A stretch of 64,000 nt of DNA from Datisca glomerata (Eukaryota; Streptophyta; Magnoliopsida; Cucurbitales; Datiscaceae). The notes under the pieces were generated by a model. It saw nothing but the letters and a program-made list of their open reading frames with translations, searched no databases and was not told where the DNA came from. How positions within the stretch are numbered: the stretch's first letter is position 1; every line of letters starts with the position of its first letter. The stretch covers positions 667,152 through 731,151 of the forward strand of contig QANY01005609.1 in the NCBI GenBank assembly GCA_003255025.1. Reading direction: 5' to 3'. Shown here piece by piece: positions 23,700-35,069 of the stretch. The translations under genes and the position numbers were made by a program.

Positions 23700-26300
23700 A
23701 ACTTGATGATAATTTACCTGATTGGCAATTACTCACCTGATAAATTCAACACCATAGTGCAGCCTATCAAAAGCACACCTAAAGAAAATTAATAACGGGT
23801 TAGGAGACATGGAACTGTAAAGATCAAACAAGTCTATTATGAAAAACATTTTAGAATTGCACAATCATATCATAAACATTGTGATAGTAATTGATGAGAA
23901 TATACAAAGGGAAACTGCCAAATTTAGAAACTCCAAGGATGATAACAGACTACATACCAGTGGCCAGAGTAAAAAAAAGAGAGAGACGGCCAACAGGTTC
24001 CACTGTGTTATAGAAAGTAAATCCACTTTCAAAATCCCACTGCTTCCATGATTGGCATATTGTTCTACATTCTCTAACCTCATTATGCAATAATCTTCGA
24101 AAATAGACAAATAAAGCACGCTCAAGTAAAAGAATGCCTATATTTGATTATTTCAACCACGATAAGTGCTAAAGTGCAGTTTCTTTCTGATTTTGAGTAA
24201 AATAATTACTCGCCGAGAAAGCGGTATGAAATGAACACAAGTGCAAAAGCATTATCAATGTAAAGTGGAGAATATCCATTATCAGGAAAGCATGAAGCTG
24301 AACATGCGGAAAAAATTGAGTATAGAAACACGACAACTAGAAAAAGATCCACCTCCAATAACAGATGTAAATGCTACTAAAAGGCCCTGTTTTCCTGCCA
24401 GAATAATAATGGTTGAACTCCAAGCAGACAAAACAACTTGTTTTTTAGTTTGCTTTTATGATAACCTCTGTAATGTAGATTTTTGGATTTTTCTATTCAT
24501 TCTTCATATAGACCAAGGCATCCATTTGACCTCTTGGTTACACATGTACTAGACATGACCTAGTGCCTGTCCTTGAAATATATTAGCAAACACAAAAAGT
24601 AAACCTTGTTATCCCTATTTAAATGAATATTTTAGTCAATAACTTTAAAACATAAACCTTGTTGTCCTTATTTAAACGTATGTTAGTAATTACTAATGGA
24701 GGGGATCATAACCAATCAAATTACACAATATCTTAAGGAAACTAGGGAATAAACATAAGCCGAATTGAGGTTTAAATCACAAGAAATTAAACTATATGTA
24801 GGAAATTATGGCAAAAATCCTTTAAAGTGAAAATATAAAAGATATAAGGTGGAATGGATACCATTTCAACAATGTACAATGGTAGTCTTCACAAAACTAG
24901 CATGCTTATTGATATTTGAACTCCTGGACTTGAATCCATTAGATAGGCTTTGAAAATGCTTTCAATACTATTTCTCCAAATTCTTATGAAATGCAACCGT
25001 GCGTACTGCAAATTTTAAGATTAGTTAGGGTAGAAATAAAAAACATATAACTGGAGATAACATTGCATGAGCCACAAGTAATTTTGAGATAAGATGTTGA
25101 CCAATCCAAAAATGATAAAATAAAATCATATAAATCTCATCGATGAAACAAGACTCATCCAAATCGCAGTTAATTTTTTCAGTATAACCACTCAACCTAA
25201 TGTAGTACTAAATCTCCCGCTACTGATATTTGAAAATACACTAATTTTGTCATATTTTCAGCCATTACGGAAAATGAAAACTCCTCACCTTTGTCAAGTC
25301 ATGTCCAAGTTTCTTTGCCGTCATTGCCAGTAAATCTCATTCCTTAGAAAACTTCACCTTGATAATAGAACAAGTAACAAAATCAACATCAGCTCAAACT
25401 GCTCCAAATGCATAAAAACTATGGCCCGCTTATAGTGAAGCTCCAAAGTTATGATATATTTGAGCCCTGCAAAGAAGCTTGAGTAAAGCTATTGTGATCC
25501 CACCAATTTCATTAAGAAGTCATCTAATATGGTTTTAATCTTTATCTATATCACGTAAATGATTATGAGATTCAATATTTAAAAAGTCATTCATCTATGA
25601 AGGGGGCAGAAGCAACATTAACCAATGTACTTTATTTAAAAACAAAGAGACCAACTTTTGTTGCTAATACAATGCAACAAACTATACTTTTAGGACAAAA
25701 TCCTTTAAAACGTTAGAATACAGACAAATATGAAGCAAATACTTTAAAAAAAATACAGACTTAGAAATTAAATGTGCAGACATTAAACAAATTCATATTA
25801 GAATCATAATGTGCTAATCCAACCTCTCAAAGCAAGTTTGGCAGTGTAATTATTCTTCTGAACTTCAAATTCATAATCTTCACGACCAAACAAGCTTAAT
25901 TAGAACTAATCACTCATTCAAAACTCCCAATCAAACAACAAAGGTCTAAAACATCGACTAATTCACAAAATCATACGTGTATACAAAGTAAAACTCATTG
26001 TGAAATACATGGGGCATGATCGAACTCTAGCCCTATAAAATTAGAAACTAAGCTAGCAACCTAGTTTTACAGATGACTCTCCGATTGAGAGTGGTTCACC
26101 CCAGGACTAAGCCCGATGGAGCTTAGGGCTGAGCTCACCGGGTCGAGTCGTTGTAGAATTGCCTTTGAGAGAGAGAAATAAAGCTTCCTGTAGAGAGAGA
26201 GAGAGCTAAAAGCATGAGAGAACTGAGAGAGAGAGAAAGAGATACACACATAGAGAGAGAAAGAGATACACACATAGAGAGAGGTATTGGCAATAGCCGA
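23700..26300 (-). other. Gene-like interior of the CACTA element (possible captured gene)
   Basis: On the minus strand, a CT-rich leader-like part (26300-26050) contains a GT-type donor (CCCG/GTGAGC near 26126). Further on are small open segments bounded by good splice signals: 24039-23958 (AG before, GTATGT after; reads WDFESGFTFYNTVEPVGRLS) and 23778-23737 (TTTCTTTAG before, GTGAGT after). Another GTGAGG donor lies near 25290. I do not recognise the protein. The pattern suggests capture of a plant gene, as in Pack-type CACTA elements. The exons are inferred from splice motifs only. Confidence 0.35.
26160..26290. repeat. GA microsatellite with 25-bp sub-repeats
   Basis: Runs of GAGAGA alternate with two copies of a unit containing AAAGAGATACACACATAGAG (26237 and 26262). 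It lies within the leader-like part of the CACTA interior; read on the minus strand it is a CT-rich leader. The same AAAGAGATACACACATAGAG string also occurs once near 7001. Confidence 0.85.
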
Positions 26301-26853
26301 CGATGATGGTCGGTGATGAGGATGAAGGGAGAGGGAGATGGCGTCATAAGTTTGAGAGAAATGAAAGGGTTAGAGTTATTTAAGGGAGTATATTTAATAG
26401 CAATTTTATAATTAAAGAAAATTTAATGATAGTGAAAAAATAGGTGTCATATTAGGTAATCTATTTATGACAGTTAATGTAAAACTTGTCATGTTAGACA
26501 AACATAAATTTTTTTACACTATAGAACCATCACTCTCAAGAACAGTCTTGAAAACCCCTTTCCTCCATTGACGCTAACGAAGAATCTTATGGTTACTTTC
26601 GTCAAGCGAATATTATTCAGTATTTGAAGAAGAAAGAAGAGGTAATTCACTGATTATTTTTCTTTTCTTTTTATTTATTGACTATTATAGACTGAATATT
26701 ATTGACATTTAACAAAAAATAATTTATTGATTAAGCTATCAAAATATTTCAAAGTTTCTAAGCACAACTAATTCTTTTTTACATGACAGGTTTAAGAAAC
26801 CTGTCATTAATTCCAATAACTTGTTGTCATCTAAAGCTCATTTTGTAGAAGTG

Positions 26854-26856
26854 GAA
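26854..26856. repeat. Right copy of 3-bp target duplication (GAA)
   Basis: Second GAA flanking the CACTA element, directly followed by the next host codon (GCC) of the interrupted RNase H frame. Confidence 0.85.
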
Positions 26857-27148
26857 GCCGATTGGCTTAGAAGAATTTTGGAGGATGTTCAACAGAAGCA
26901 AGACACCTCTGCAACAATATTATGTGATAATATGTCAGCAATTGCAATGACAAAAAATCTAGCCTTTCATGCAATGACGAAGCACGTAGAGATTCTACAC
27001 CACTTCATCAGATATCTTGTCGAAGAAAAAGAAATTAAGTTGAAGTTGATAAACATGAAAGAGCAATTTACAGATAGCTTTATGAAGGCTATGAGCTCAC
27101 AGAATTGAGCAATTCTTAGAAGGAGTAAATATTACAAATTAAGTGGGG

Positions 27149-27478
27149 TGTTAATAATATAATTGCAATTTCTAATAAAAATAAGTTGAAGAATTCAAAT
27201 TAAACAAGCAAACTCCATACTTGGTGATGAGAAGTCCACATCATTTGGTTAAGAGTCGGTTCGTGCATGCAAGCTTCTAGATACTTGGTACATCAACCAA
27301 TAGAAATTATTCTTTTTGCAAAAGGTGAAAGCTTCTCCTTAGGCATTTTGTTGCAACATATATGGACAAATCATGGTGAACTCAATGTCAGTTAATCACA
27401 TCTATAAAGGGCATTCCATAGTTCAAGCATTTTAATTTCAAGGGAGAAAAATATAAGAGAGCAGAGTAATGGGAGGGT
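27149..27478 (+). mobile_element. 3-prime LTR of the TNT1-like copia (right end approximate)
   Basis: Starts TGTTAATAATATAATTGC right after the polypurine tract. It contains a TATAAAGGGC promoter motif near 27410, usual for short TNT1-type LTRs. It runs into pol sequence of another copia near 27478, so its own end may be cut. Confidence 0.75.
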
Positions 27479-29134
27479 TGTGATACAACCAGTTCGTTAC
27501 GAACTAGAGGCACATGTCCTAATGTCATACACTAATAAGGACGATCCATTATCTTATGAAGAAGTAATGGATGATCCTGAAAAGGAGAAATGACTAGATG
27601 CCATGAACTAGGAAATGAAATCTATGTATTCCAATTCCGTCTGAGAACTTGTAGATCCACCTGAATATGTCAGGCCCATTGGATATAAATAGATCTTTAA
27701 GAAGAAAAGAGGTGCAGATAGAAAAGTAGAGACTTTAAAGGCACGGTTAGTAGCCAAGGGCTATACACAAAGGGAGAGAGTCGATTACGAATAGACATTC
27801 TCCCATGTGGCCATGCTAAAATCCATTCGGATCCTTTTGTCCATATCCGCTAGTTTTGACTATGAGATATGGAAAATGGATGTCAAGACAACGTTTTTGA
27901 ATGGATATCTTGAAGAAAGCATCTATATGATGCAACCAGAAGGGTTCGTACAGAAGGGGCAAGATAAAAAAGTATGCAAGTTGCTTAAATCCATTTATGG
28001 ATTAAAGCAAGCATTTAGATCTTGGAATCTTACATTTGATGAGATTATAAAAGTCTTATGGCTTCGAGCAAAATGTTGACGAAGCTTGTGTTTATAAATA
28101 CAACAAAGATAAGATAATGATTTTCTTAGTTCTTTATGTTGATGATATTCTACTAATTGACAATGATGTAGAAACTTTGTCAAAGGTAAAGAAGTCGTTA
28201 GCTGAGAAATTTCAAATGAAATATTTGAGAAAAACGAGCTATGTTCTAGGCATCCAAATCCTAAGAGATAGAAAGAACAAGTTCTTGGCACTTTCTCAAA
28301 CATCTTATATTGATAAGGTGCTGGAGAGATTCTCTATAGAGAATTCCAAAAAAAGTCAACACCGACTAGACATGGAATTGTTATCTTCTTAGGAACAATG
28401 TCCTAAGACACCTTAGGAGGAAGAGGATATGAGAACGGTTTCCTATGTTTCAGTAGTTGGAAGTCTCATGTATGCCATGCTGTGTACGAAAATGAACATA
28501 TGTTATGCAGTGAGAATTGTCAGTCGTTATCAATCAAATCCAGCTTTGAAATATTGAATTGCAGTAAATCACATTCCCAAGTATCTTAAGAGAATGAGAA
28601 ACTGTATGCTTGTTTATTCAGGTGGAAACCTGAACCCCATTTAATATATTGATTATAATTTTCAATCGGACAGAAACAGTCAAAAGTCGACACGTGGATC
28701 ACTATTCAACCTGGGTGGAGGAGCTGTAGTCTGAAGAAGTATTAAAAAATCTAGCCTTGTAGATTCCACTATGGAAGCCGAATATGTAATGACTTGTGAA
28801 GCTACGAAATAGGCGGTATGACTCAGAATATTCCATTCTGATCTGAAAGTAGTTCCAGATATGGACAATCCACTGATCGTGTACTGTGATAACAGTGGAG
28901 CGATAGTAAATTCCAAGGAACTGAGGAGTGACAAGAGGAGCAAGCACATAAATAGGAAATATCATCTTGTAAGAGAGATCGTACATCGAATGGATGTGAC
29001 TATTATGAAGATAGCATCAGAACAAAACCTGACTGATGCTTTTACAAAAACACTTCTGCGAAGTCATTTAAGGGTCACATGCGTAACATGGGATTAAGAG
29101 AGATGCCACAATTACTTTAGGGCAAGTGAGAGAT
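27479..29134 (+). pseudogene. Ty1/copia RT-RNase H relic
   Basis: Starts just before the RT with DPLSYEEVMDDPEK (near 27545). It continues with ARLVAKGYTQRERVDYE (27740), KMDVKTTFLNGYLEESIYM (27875), VCKLLKSIYGLKQAFRSWN (27975) and, after a frameshift, VLYVDDILLIDND (28128; active site YVDD). RNase H follows, ending near 29085 with VYCDNSGAIVNSKE (28880) and LTDAFTK (29027). Integrase and everything upstream are missing. The polypurine tract GTGAGAGAT is followed by the LTR at 29135. Confidence 0.9.
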
Positions 29135-31320
29135 TGTTGGGGGTATGCACTCAAAGCACGTGTATTGACATTTTGATATGAAATTTAAAGAGGATTACAT
29201 TTTCAGATAATTTTTCTTTTAAATTATTGTTGAATAATTTATATAAATAGCTAAAAATTCCATATTCATTAATGAGACTATGATCTTGCATTAGTACGAG
29301 AATATTAAGATAATAGATAATGATACAAATTGTCAGTAACATATTAAAGTATGAAATCTTTAATGAATGGTTGTTAGTACGGTTCACTAACTATTATGTA
29401 TGCGTGTGATCTAGATTTGGCTCATTGATGTGGATAGACATCTTAGTGAATGTACTTTATATAATAAGATTATATATGACAGGAACGATGCGAATTAATA
29501 TCTTTATTAACGTACCATTTATCATAAAGATTTAATACACATCTCGATGATCAAATGTAGATCAGTCTAAATCCTGAGTAGTCATGAACTTCTATGCATG
29601 TCTACTGGATCTTTTGATTCACTCGTTAATGTCTGTTTGTTAATCAGGCTAGTGACCTTTGTTATGGAGATTTAGTGATGTAGATGGCTGGGGACATGAT
29701 CTTACAAGACTTGGAATCTAAGCTTTCCTAACGGATTGTATATTGGTTCACTTAAGTGTTAATTCTGGAACTGAATGGTTATTGAGCTCAAATTTATAAT
29801 AAGATTATAAATTAGCCATTCACTAGTGGATTAATGATACTTAAGGATCAATAGGTAATTAGAAGGGTAAAATGATAATTTTGATCAGTTCTAAATTATG
29901 AACCAGTAAGTGGAGGACAGAACTACATAAAATGATTATGTCAGTGGACTACATGAGAATACTCTATAAAAATATTCTATATTTATAGTGGAGTAATAAT
30001 GGAATTAATAAATAAGATTATTTAATTAAAGAGTTTAATTAATAATCTAGTTTATTAGCATTTAGGATTATAGATCAATGGTCCCCAAGTCACATCTGTA
30101 CTACGCTATGTAGGGTGTGAATATTTGAGGACATGAGAAAAAGATTGACTTAAAAAGAGAATTTTTATTCTAGGGCAAGTACATAATTATGAGAAAATTA
30201 TGTGTGATTAATTAACTAAAAATTAATTTATTGAATAATTTATATTTTTAAAGATAATAATTTTGGAAATTATATATATAAATAGTTATCGATTTCTTTT
30301 AATTATCGATAAGTGAGACAGAATATATAATTTGTAAAATTAGATAATTAAATTATTATTAGATAATAATTTAAGTCACTAAATCTGTTTTTTGTGAAAT
30401 AACAAATAAGTTAGTTGATAAAGATAATTAGATATGCTAATTTTGAATTAACTGATATCTAGATAATTATCTGATTAAAATAAATATTTAATTCATAGTA
30501 ATTGCCACATGTCAATCACTGATAGGGTATCGGAAACTGACATGGAGTACTATGGTGCCACGTCGCACTACAGTGGTGTCGTGAGGCATTATGCTGGCTC
30601 ACGGCACACTGCAGTGCCATGTGGCACTACAATTGTGCACGATTGTAGTGGGTCCCACTGTAATTGGTAATTTATGATCAAATTTTATTTTAATTTATTC
30701 TTAAAAATTGGATACGTCATTATATAGAATATATACAAATATTATTCTAATGACCTAAGTAGTTTAAAGAAGAGGAAAGAATCAGTTGATCAGATCATCA
30801 GTATGCAATCAAGAGTTGAATTGAGAACATGATTGGTGTCCGAGAGATTTTCTTCTGTGATTAAACGTTAATCAAATCTCTAACAGAACAGACTTCACAT
30901 TTAGAGAATCATTTCACTAAAGTCCTTCTTAGTAAATCTCTAGATCTCATGTGTTGAGAACATCTAAAGATAGAAAAAGTATCTTGTAATATTCTACGTT
31001 TCCACACACGTCCTAGTACATTGAGGATTGACTTGGAAGATCTTGGTGTGAATCTCGGAGTCTACTTATAGTTGGAATGATTTCGTGGGAACGGAGGATC
31101 GATTTGTTTTTGCAAGGACACTTGATATAGACTACAAAATGTATATGATTCCTAACCTTGTATGTTGTAGACTTAACTTATAATTATATAATGGATCTTG
31201 TTTGATTGAAAAAGAGTTTTCAATAAAAAATTTTATTTGGTTATCGTGACATTGCGCAAGTTTTGTTTTATTAAAAAATTCATTTTTATTAAAAGTTTAA
31301 TTTCTTAAAAAGCCACGCGC
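29135..31320 (+). mobile_element. 3-prime LTR of this copia (right end unresolved)
   Basis: Begins TGTTGGGGGTATGCAC. From 29135 to about 30550 it is a diverged inverted match of 19390-20815, so both belong to one LTR family. A TATATA-type promoter motif lies near 30719. The part after 30550 has no partner here because the other copy is cut. I place the end between 31250 and 31320, before minus-strand RT sequence begins. Confidence 0.75.
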
Positions 31321-31329
31321 CTCCAAGCT

Positions 31330-31879
31330 TCTGCCGTGATGAACATCATATTCTTCTATTGATCACGAATGACCTTGATCTCAAGAATATATGTCACTTC
31401 TCCCAGGTCCTTCATATCAAACTTATTCGACAGCCACAACTTTATGTTCGACATTAACCTTACATCATTTTATTGAGCAGAATGTCATCTACCTAAAATA
31501 CTAGAAAACTACTATATTTCCTTCATTTCTCTCGTAACATACACGGTTCATTAGGATTTAGATCAAAACTAAAAGATTTGATTTCTTGATTAAACTTGAT
31601 GTTCCATGACCTTAATGCTTGCTTAGTTTTATAAATAGACAAATTTAAATTGAAAACCATATTTTCCTATCCTTTTGTAATGAATCCCTCAAGCTACATA
31701 TATCCTCTTCAAAAATGCTATTCAAAAGGTTTCCACCTTCATTTTGAAATTGAGATGAGCCGCAATGGACAACAATATCCTTATAGACTAAAGCATGGCC
31801 ACCAGCGAAAATGTCTCATTGTAATTAATTCCCTCTTTTTAAGTATACCATTTCATAACAAGCTAGCTTTGAAGGTTTC
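31330..31879 (-). pseudogene. Ty1/copia RT fragment, minus strand (distal part)
   Basis: Read from right to left it gives ETFKASLL-like, KEGINYNETFSLVAML and SIRILLSIAAHLNF residues (about 31875-31740), then a decayed YVDD-like region and LGIKV-type residues near 31380. It is the continuation of the RT start at 34146-34300, from which it is separated by an LTR-like insertion. Confidence 0.8.
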
Positions 31880-34149
31880 TACCTGATAAATGCATAAAAA
31901 CACACTTTAGTCATCATTTAAATAATAACATTTATGGAAAAAAATATTAAATATGAATTTTTTATGTAATCATTCACAAATGTTACATCATAGATTTATT
32001 ATGTTTTAAGGTCATAAAGAATAAGAAAATTGAAATGGAGCTAAAAATGGATAGAAAACTCTATCTCCAGTTGCCTCCAAGTCTCCATGTTCCACCTTCT
32101 CAACTTAGGCGTCAAATTTAGCAGAGTTGCGTAGTTAAAAAAATGAAAGTTCAATGGTGTTTCATATTTTTTGACTAGGTAAATCTTATATAAATGGAAA
32201 GGTCAAAGATTTATCTTTCATTTGAATGTTTTCCATACTTTTCAGATAGTTCAAATGTGGTCAAAAGGTGAGACCAAATCTGATTAAGTTATTAAATTAA
32301 TAAGGATAAGGATAAGAATAATTCAAGCAAGGACCTTGGCCTACTCCTGAGCTGAAACTCTACCATCTCTTACTTAGAAGTTTGAATTTTAAACTCTTCT
32401 CATGACCAACGGCAAAGAGTTCTATTTGTGCTAGGGTTCTTAAAGAGATAATTAGGTTGACTATGAGGGAGAAATATTAGGGAGCGAGTTACTAATTTTT
32501 TGTAAAGATTGAAAGGCACACACCCTCTATAAAAGGGGGACACGTCCGACTTATTAAAAAAAGAAATTTAGTTGTGTTTACTTTAGAAGTATGTTGTTGA
32601 GAACCTCCATGTGTAACTAATCTCTCTCTTTGGTTAAGATTGATTTCAAAGCCCTAGACATGATTTTTAGTTAATAGATTTTAGAAATTTTCTATAACCT
32701 TTCTTCCAATAATATTTATCTTCTTTTGATTTCTATATCAATAATTACTTTCTTATTTACTTGGGTTTGCAAGTAGGTGAGCATGTTAGTAATTTCTAGT
32801 TTAGAAATTTTTCCTTTGATAGTCAAGGCAATATATTAATAAATAAAGTTAGAAGCTGCAAGGGCATACCTCTTGACAAGCTACAAGACCTCAAGAAGTA
32901 TTTTTAGGTAAGTGAGGAGGAAGGTTCCATTTGGCAAGGAGCCACTTAGTAGTAGAAGAATCGAGGATGGCATGTTGGTTCGAAATCCTATCTCTAACAG
33001 AATGACAATGAACATAGAGATGCTAACCCTATCCCTAACCTTGCCCTAAAAATCCAAGTATTCCTCTCTCCCTAAAAATTTTGAGCAAAAGAGTTGAATG
33101 AAATTTTCAAAAAGAGACTTCTAAAGTCTTTCTTTCTACTAGCAGTAGCTAGCCACTCAATAGTTTGATCCCAACATGTGCAAGGGCAAATGGGATCACA
33201 TGATTGAGTGATAATTAGCCATATATTATAAGCAAAAGGATAAGCAAATAACAAATGGTCTCTACTCTCAATTTGATTAGTAAAAAAAACACAATTTGAA
33301 TCAATAGGGATGCCCCAAGCAACAAGATTATCCTTTATGGTGAGCCTGTCTTTGTAAGCCAGCCAACATATGAAGCTGTGATTAGGAATATTACACAACA
33401 TATGATCATGTGATAGTTTACCGTTTTAATACTTAATTGTCAAGGCTTTTAAGCTAAAGTAGCAAATTGTTTTGAATGATTTTAGGATATTTTCAGTTGA
33501 TTAATAAGAAATATAATTCAAGTTTATAAACTGAAATTGCGTGTTTGTAGCTTGATTCCATCCAAATCTTTCTTGATTAACTGCTTTCATTAAAATGAAT
33601 TTAGAGAACTTGTTTTAGGTTGTTTAATGGAAATAGTTTGAGTAAAGAAGTTGTTTTACTTTGACAAGGTAGGGGAAGATCAAGATAATTGAGCTTATGA
33701 TCATGTTAAGGTTGTTATTTTTAAAATATTGAGAAAGTTGTTACTGATTATTGACTATTGTCATATGTCTAGAGATGAAGAATGATTCCTTAACCATATT
33801 TCTCATCAAATTTTTAAATTTTATTAAATCTGTCTTTTGCTAATTTCAGTTTTTAGTTCCATCTTCTTTTACTTTGTTTGCATAGCGAATCTTTTTCAAA
33901 CTTCCCATATTTTACATGTTGTTTAGCGTATTATTTGTGTGCTTACAAGTTTTCAATCATTTTTATTTGATCTAAGTATCATTTTTAAATTCATTTATTT
34001 TATGGTCAGTTTAGAGTCTTGTGTTTATCTTGTATCAATAACTTGTAATTAAGAACAATCTTATGTGAGAATGACCATTGCTTGTTGCCATACTCAATAA
34101 CGATCCTTTATATTGCAATGATTTAAGTTTGTATGCTTTTGTGCGTACC
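31880..34149 (+). mobile_element. LTR-like insertion (probable solo LTR) with TACC target repeats
   Basis: TACC (31880-31883) and TACC (34146-34149) flank the insert. Joining the flanks continues one copia RT reading frame on the minus strand. The insert starts TGATAAATGCATAAAAAC and has a strong CTCTATAAAAGGGGG promoter motif at 32526, followed by long leader-like DNA, so it resembles a long LTR without an internal region. The right end does not show the usual CA. A LINE fragment (32890-33415) is nested within it. It probably comes from a Ty3/gypsy family, but this is an inference. Confidence 0.65.
32890..33415 (-). pseudogene. LINE ORF2 C-terminal fragment (zf-RVT)
   Basis: Minus-strand residues FICWLAYKDRLTIKDNL, WGIPIDSNCVFF, SRDHLLFAYPFAYNIW are the zf-RVT domain that ends plant LINE ORF2 proteins. 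ERN-type residues follow towards 32890. Here it is 5-prime truncated, as is common for LINE copies, and lies within the LTR-like insertion. Confidence 0.85.
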
Positions 34150-34990
34150 ACCGTCTTCCTCTCTATGCTTCGCTTCAACTTGTAAACCTAGCACCCAATG
34201 GCCTCAAGTACTTGTACAAGATCCCATAGTCCATTAGAGTACATTGAATCCATTTCACATTCCTTCACCTTTAGCCATGATCTGCATGGGCACTCAATAT
34301 AGTTTTAAGGGCCTGAGTCATGTTCCTCCGTGACAAACTCGAAAGTCTATCCCAAGAACATGTAGTACTATAAAGTACATCATTTTCATTCTCGCTATTA
34401 ACTTTTTTCTTTGTAACTCTCTAGACTCTTCTGAATGGTTTTAGACAACAGTATCAGAATTGGCTAACTCTTCTAAAATAATGTTGTTTCTAGACATGAA
34501 GTTTGTAATATGTTATTTTCTGAGAACATAGCATTTAACAAATACTTTCTATTCTTCAAGACTATAAAACAGGAATCCTCTTGTTCCATTTGTACACCCT
34601 ACAAAACACATACTTTTGATCTGGGTTTCAACTTAGCAACATTCTCCCTTAGCACGTGTGCTGGACATCTCTAAATATGGAGATGACATAAAGTAGGTTT
34701 ACATCCATTCCATAACTTTAGTAGAGTCTCAGGCAGAACTTTAGAAGGCACTAGATTAAGAATGTAGTAGTTGTTTACAAGGAAAATCCTGAAAAGGAAA
34801 CATGAAGAGTAGAATTGCTCATCATTGATCCCCATCATGTTCAAGAGAGTTCTTTTCTCCTTTCAGCTATAGAATTGTGCCTCGAGTCCACAGTGCAGTG
34901 AGCTGAGATAAAATCTCATTTTCCCCTAAGAAATCCATGAATGTCACAAATAGATTGTATTAGCCTGAAACTTTATCCTAAAAATTCCTT
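34150..34990 (-). pseudogene. Ty1/copia integrase-RT fragment, minus strand (proximal part)
   Basis: From the right: integrase C-terminal residues LNLVPSKVLPETLLKLWNG and KPTLCHLHI...CPAHVLREN (34760-34620), RGFLFYSLEE-like (34570), then the linker and start of RT with DSMYSNGLWDLVQVLEAIG (34230-34170). The next codons are found at 31879 beyond the insertion. The upstream gag, protease and integrase core are missing where the LINE begins at 34997. Confidence 0.85.
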
Positions 34991-35069
34991 TAATAGTTTT
35001 TTTGGTAAAAAAATTACACAAATACAATGGGCATACCCTAAAATTACAAAATAAAGAAAGGAAAATTAA

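Larger units (their letters stand above)
23092..26853. mobile_element. 3,762-bp CACTA element inside copia RNase H
   Basis: Ends are CACTACTACAAAAT (23092) and, inverted, CACTTCTACAAAATG (26853). A GAA duplication flanks both. Near the ends lie repeated motifs GATGACGGG, CCGTCATC and GTCATC (23120-23380), and TGACAG/CTGTCAT motifs at 26465-26815, forming subterminal arrays. No transposase domain was recognised in the interior, so it looks non-autonomous. The interior has gene-like signals on the minus strand (see separate entry). Removing one GAA and the insert brings the copia codons back into frame, which proves the insertion came later than the copia. Confidence 0.92.
21188..27148 (+). pseudogene. 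TNT1-like copia polyprotein, split by a CACTA insertion
   Basis: Integrase (21188-21620): YCKKKGINRQLTFRYSP, then WAEVVHTAVFILNRSPT-like and GHSKESKGRHLLDPK-like blocks in shifting frames. Reverse transcriptase (21855-22850): VDVKLAFLNGDLEEEVYV, VYRLRKALYRMKQAQRAWN, YIDDL active site near 22440 and MTDLGLMKYFLGIQV. RNase H: DSYWAGPLDDHRSTSGYVF, then SIEAEYIAITDASCE ending at 23091. The frame is resumed exactly at 26857 with WLRRILEDVQQKQDTSA, CDNMSAIAMTKN and KHVEILHHFIR, ending at a stop near 27107. Gag, protease and the 5-prime LTR are missing. Decay is modest after 22180. The polypurine tract AAGTGGGG precedes the LTR at 27149. Confidence 0.92.
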
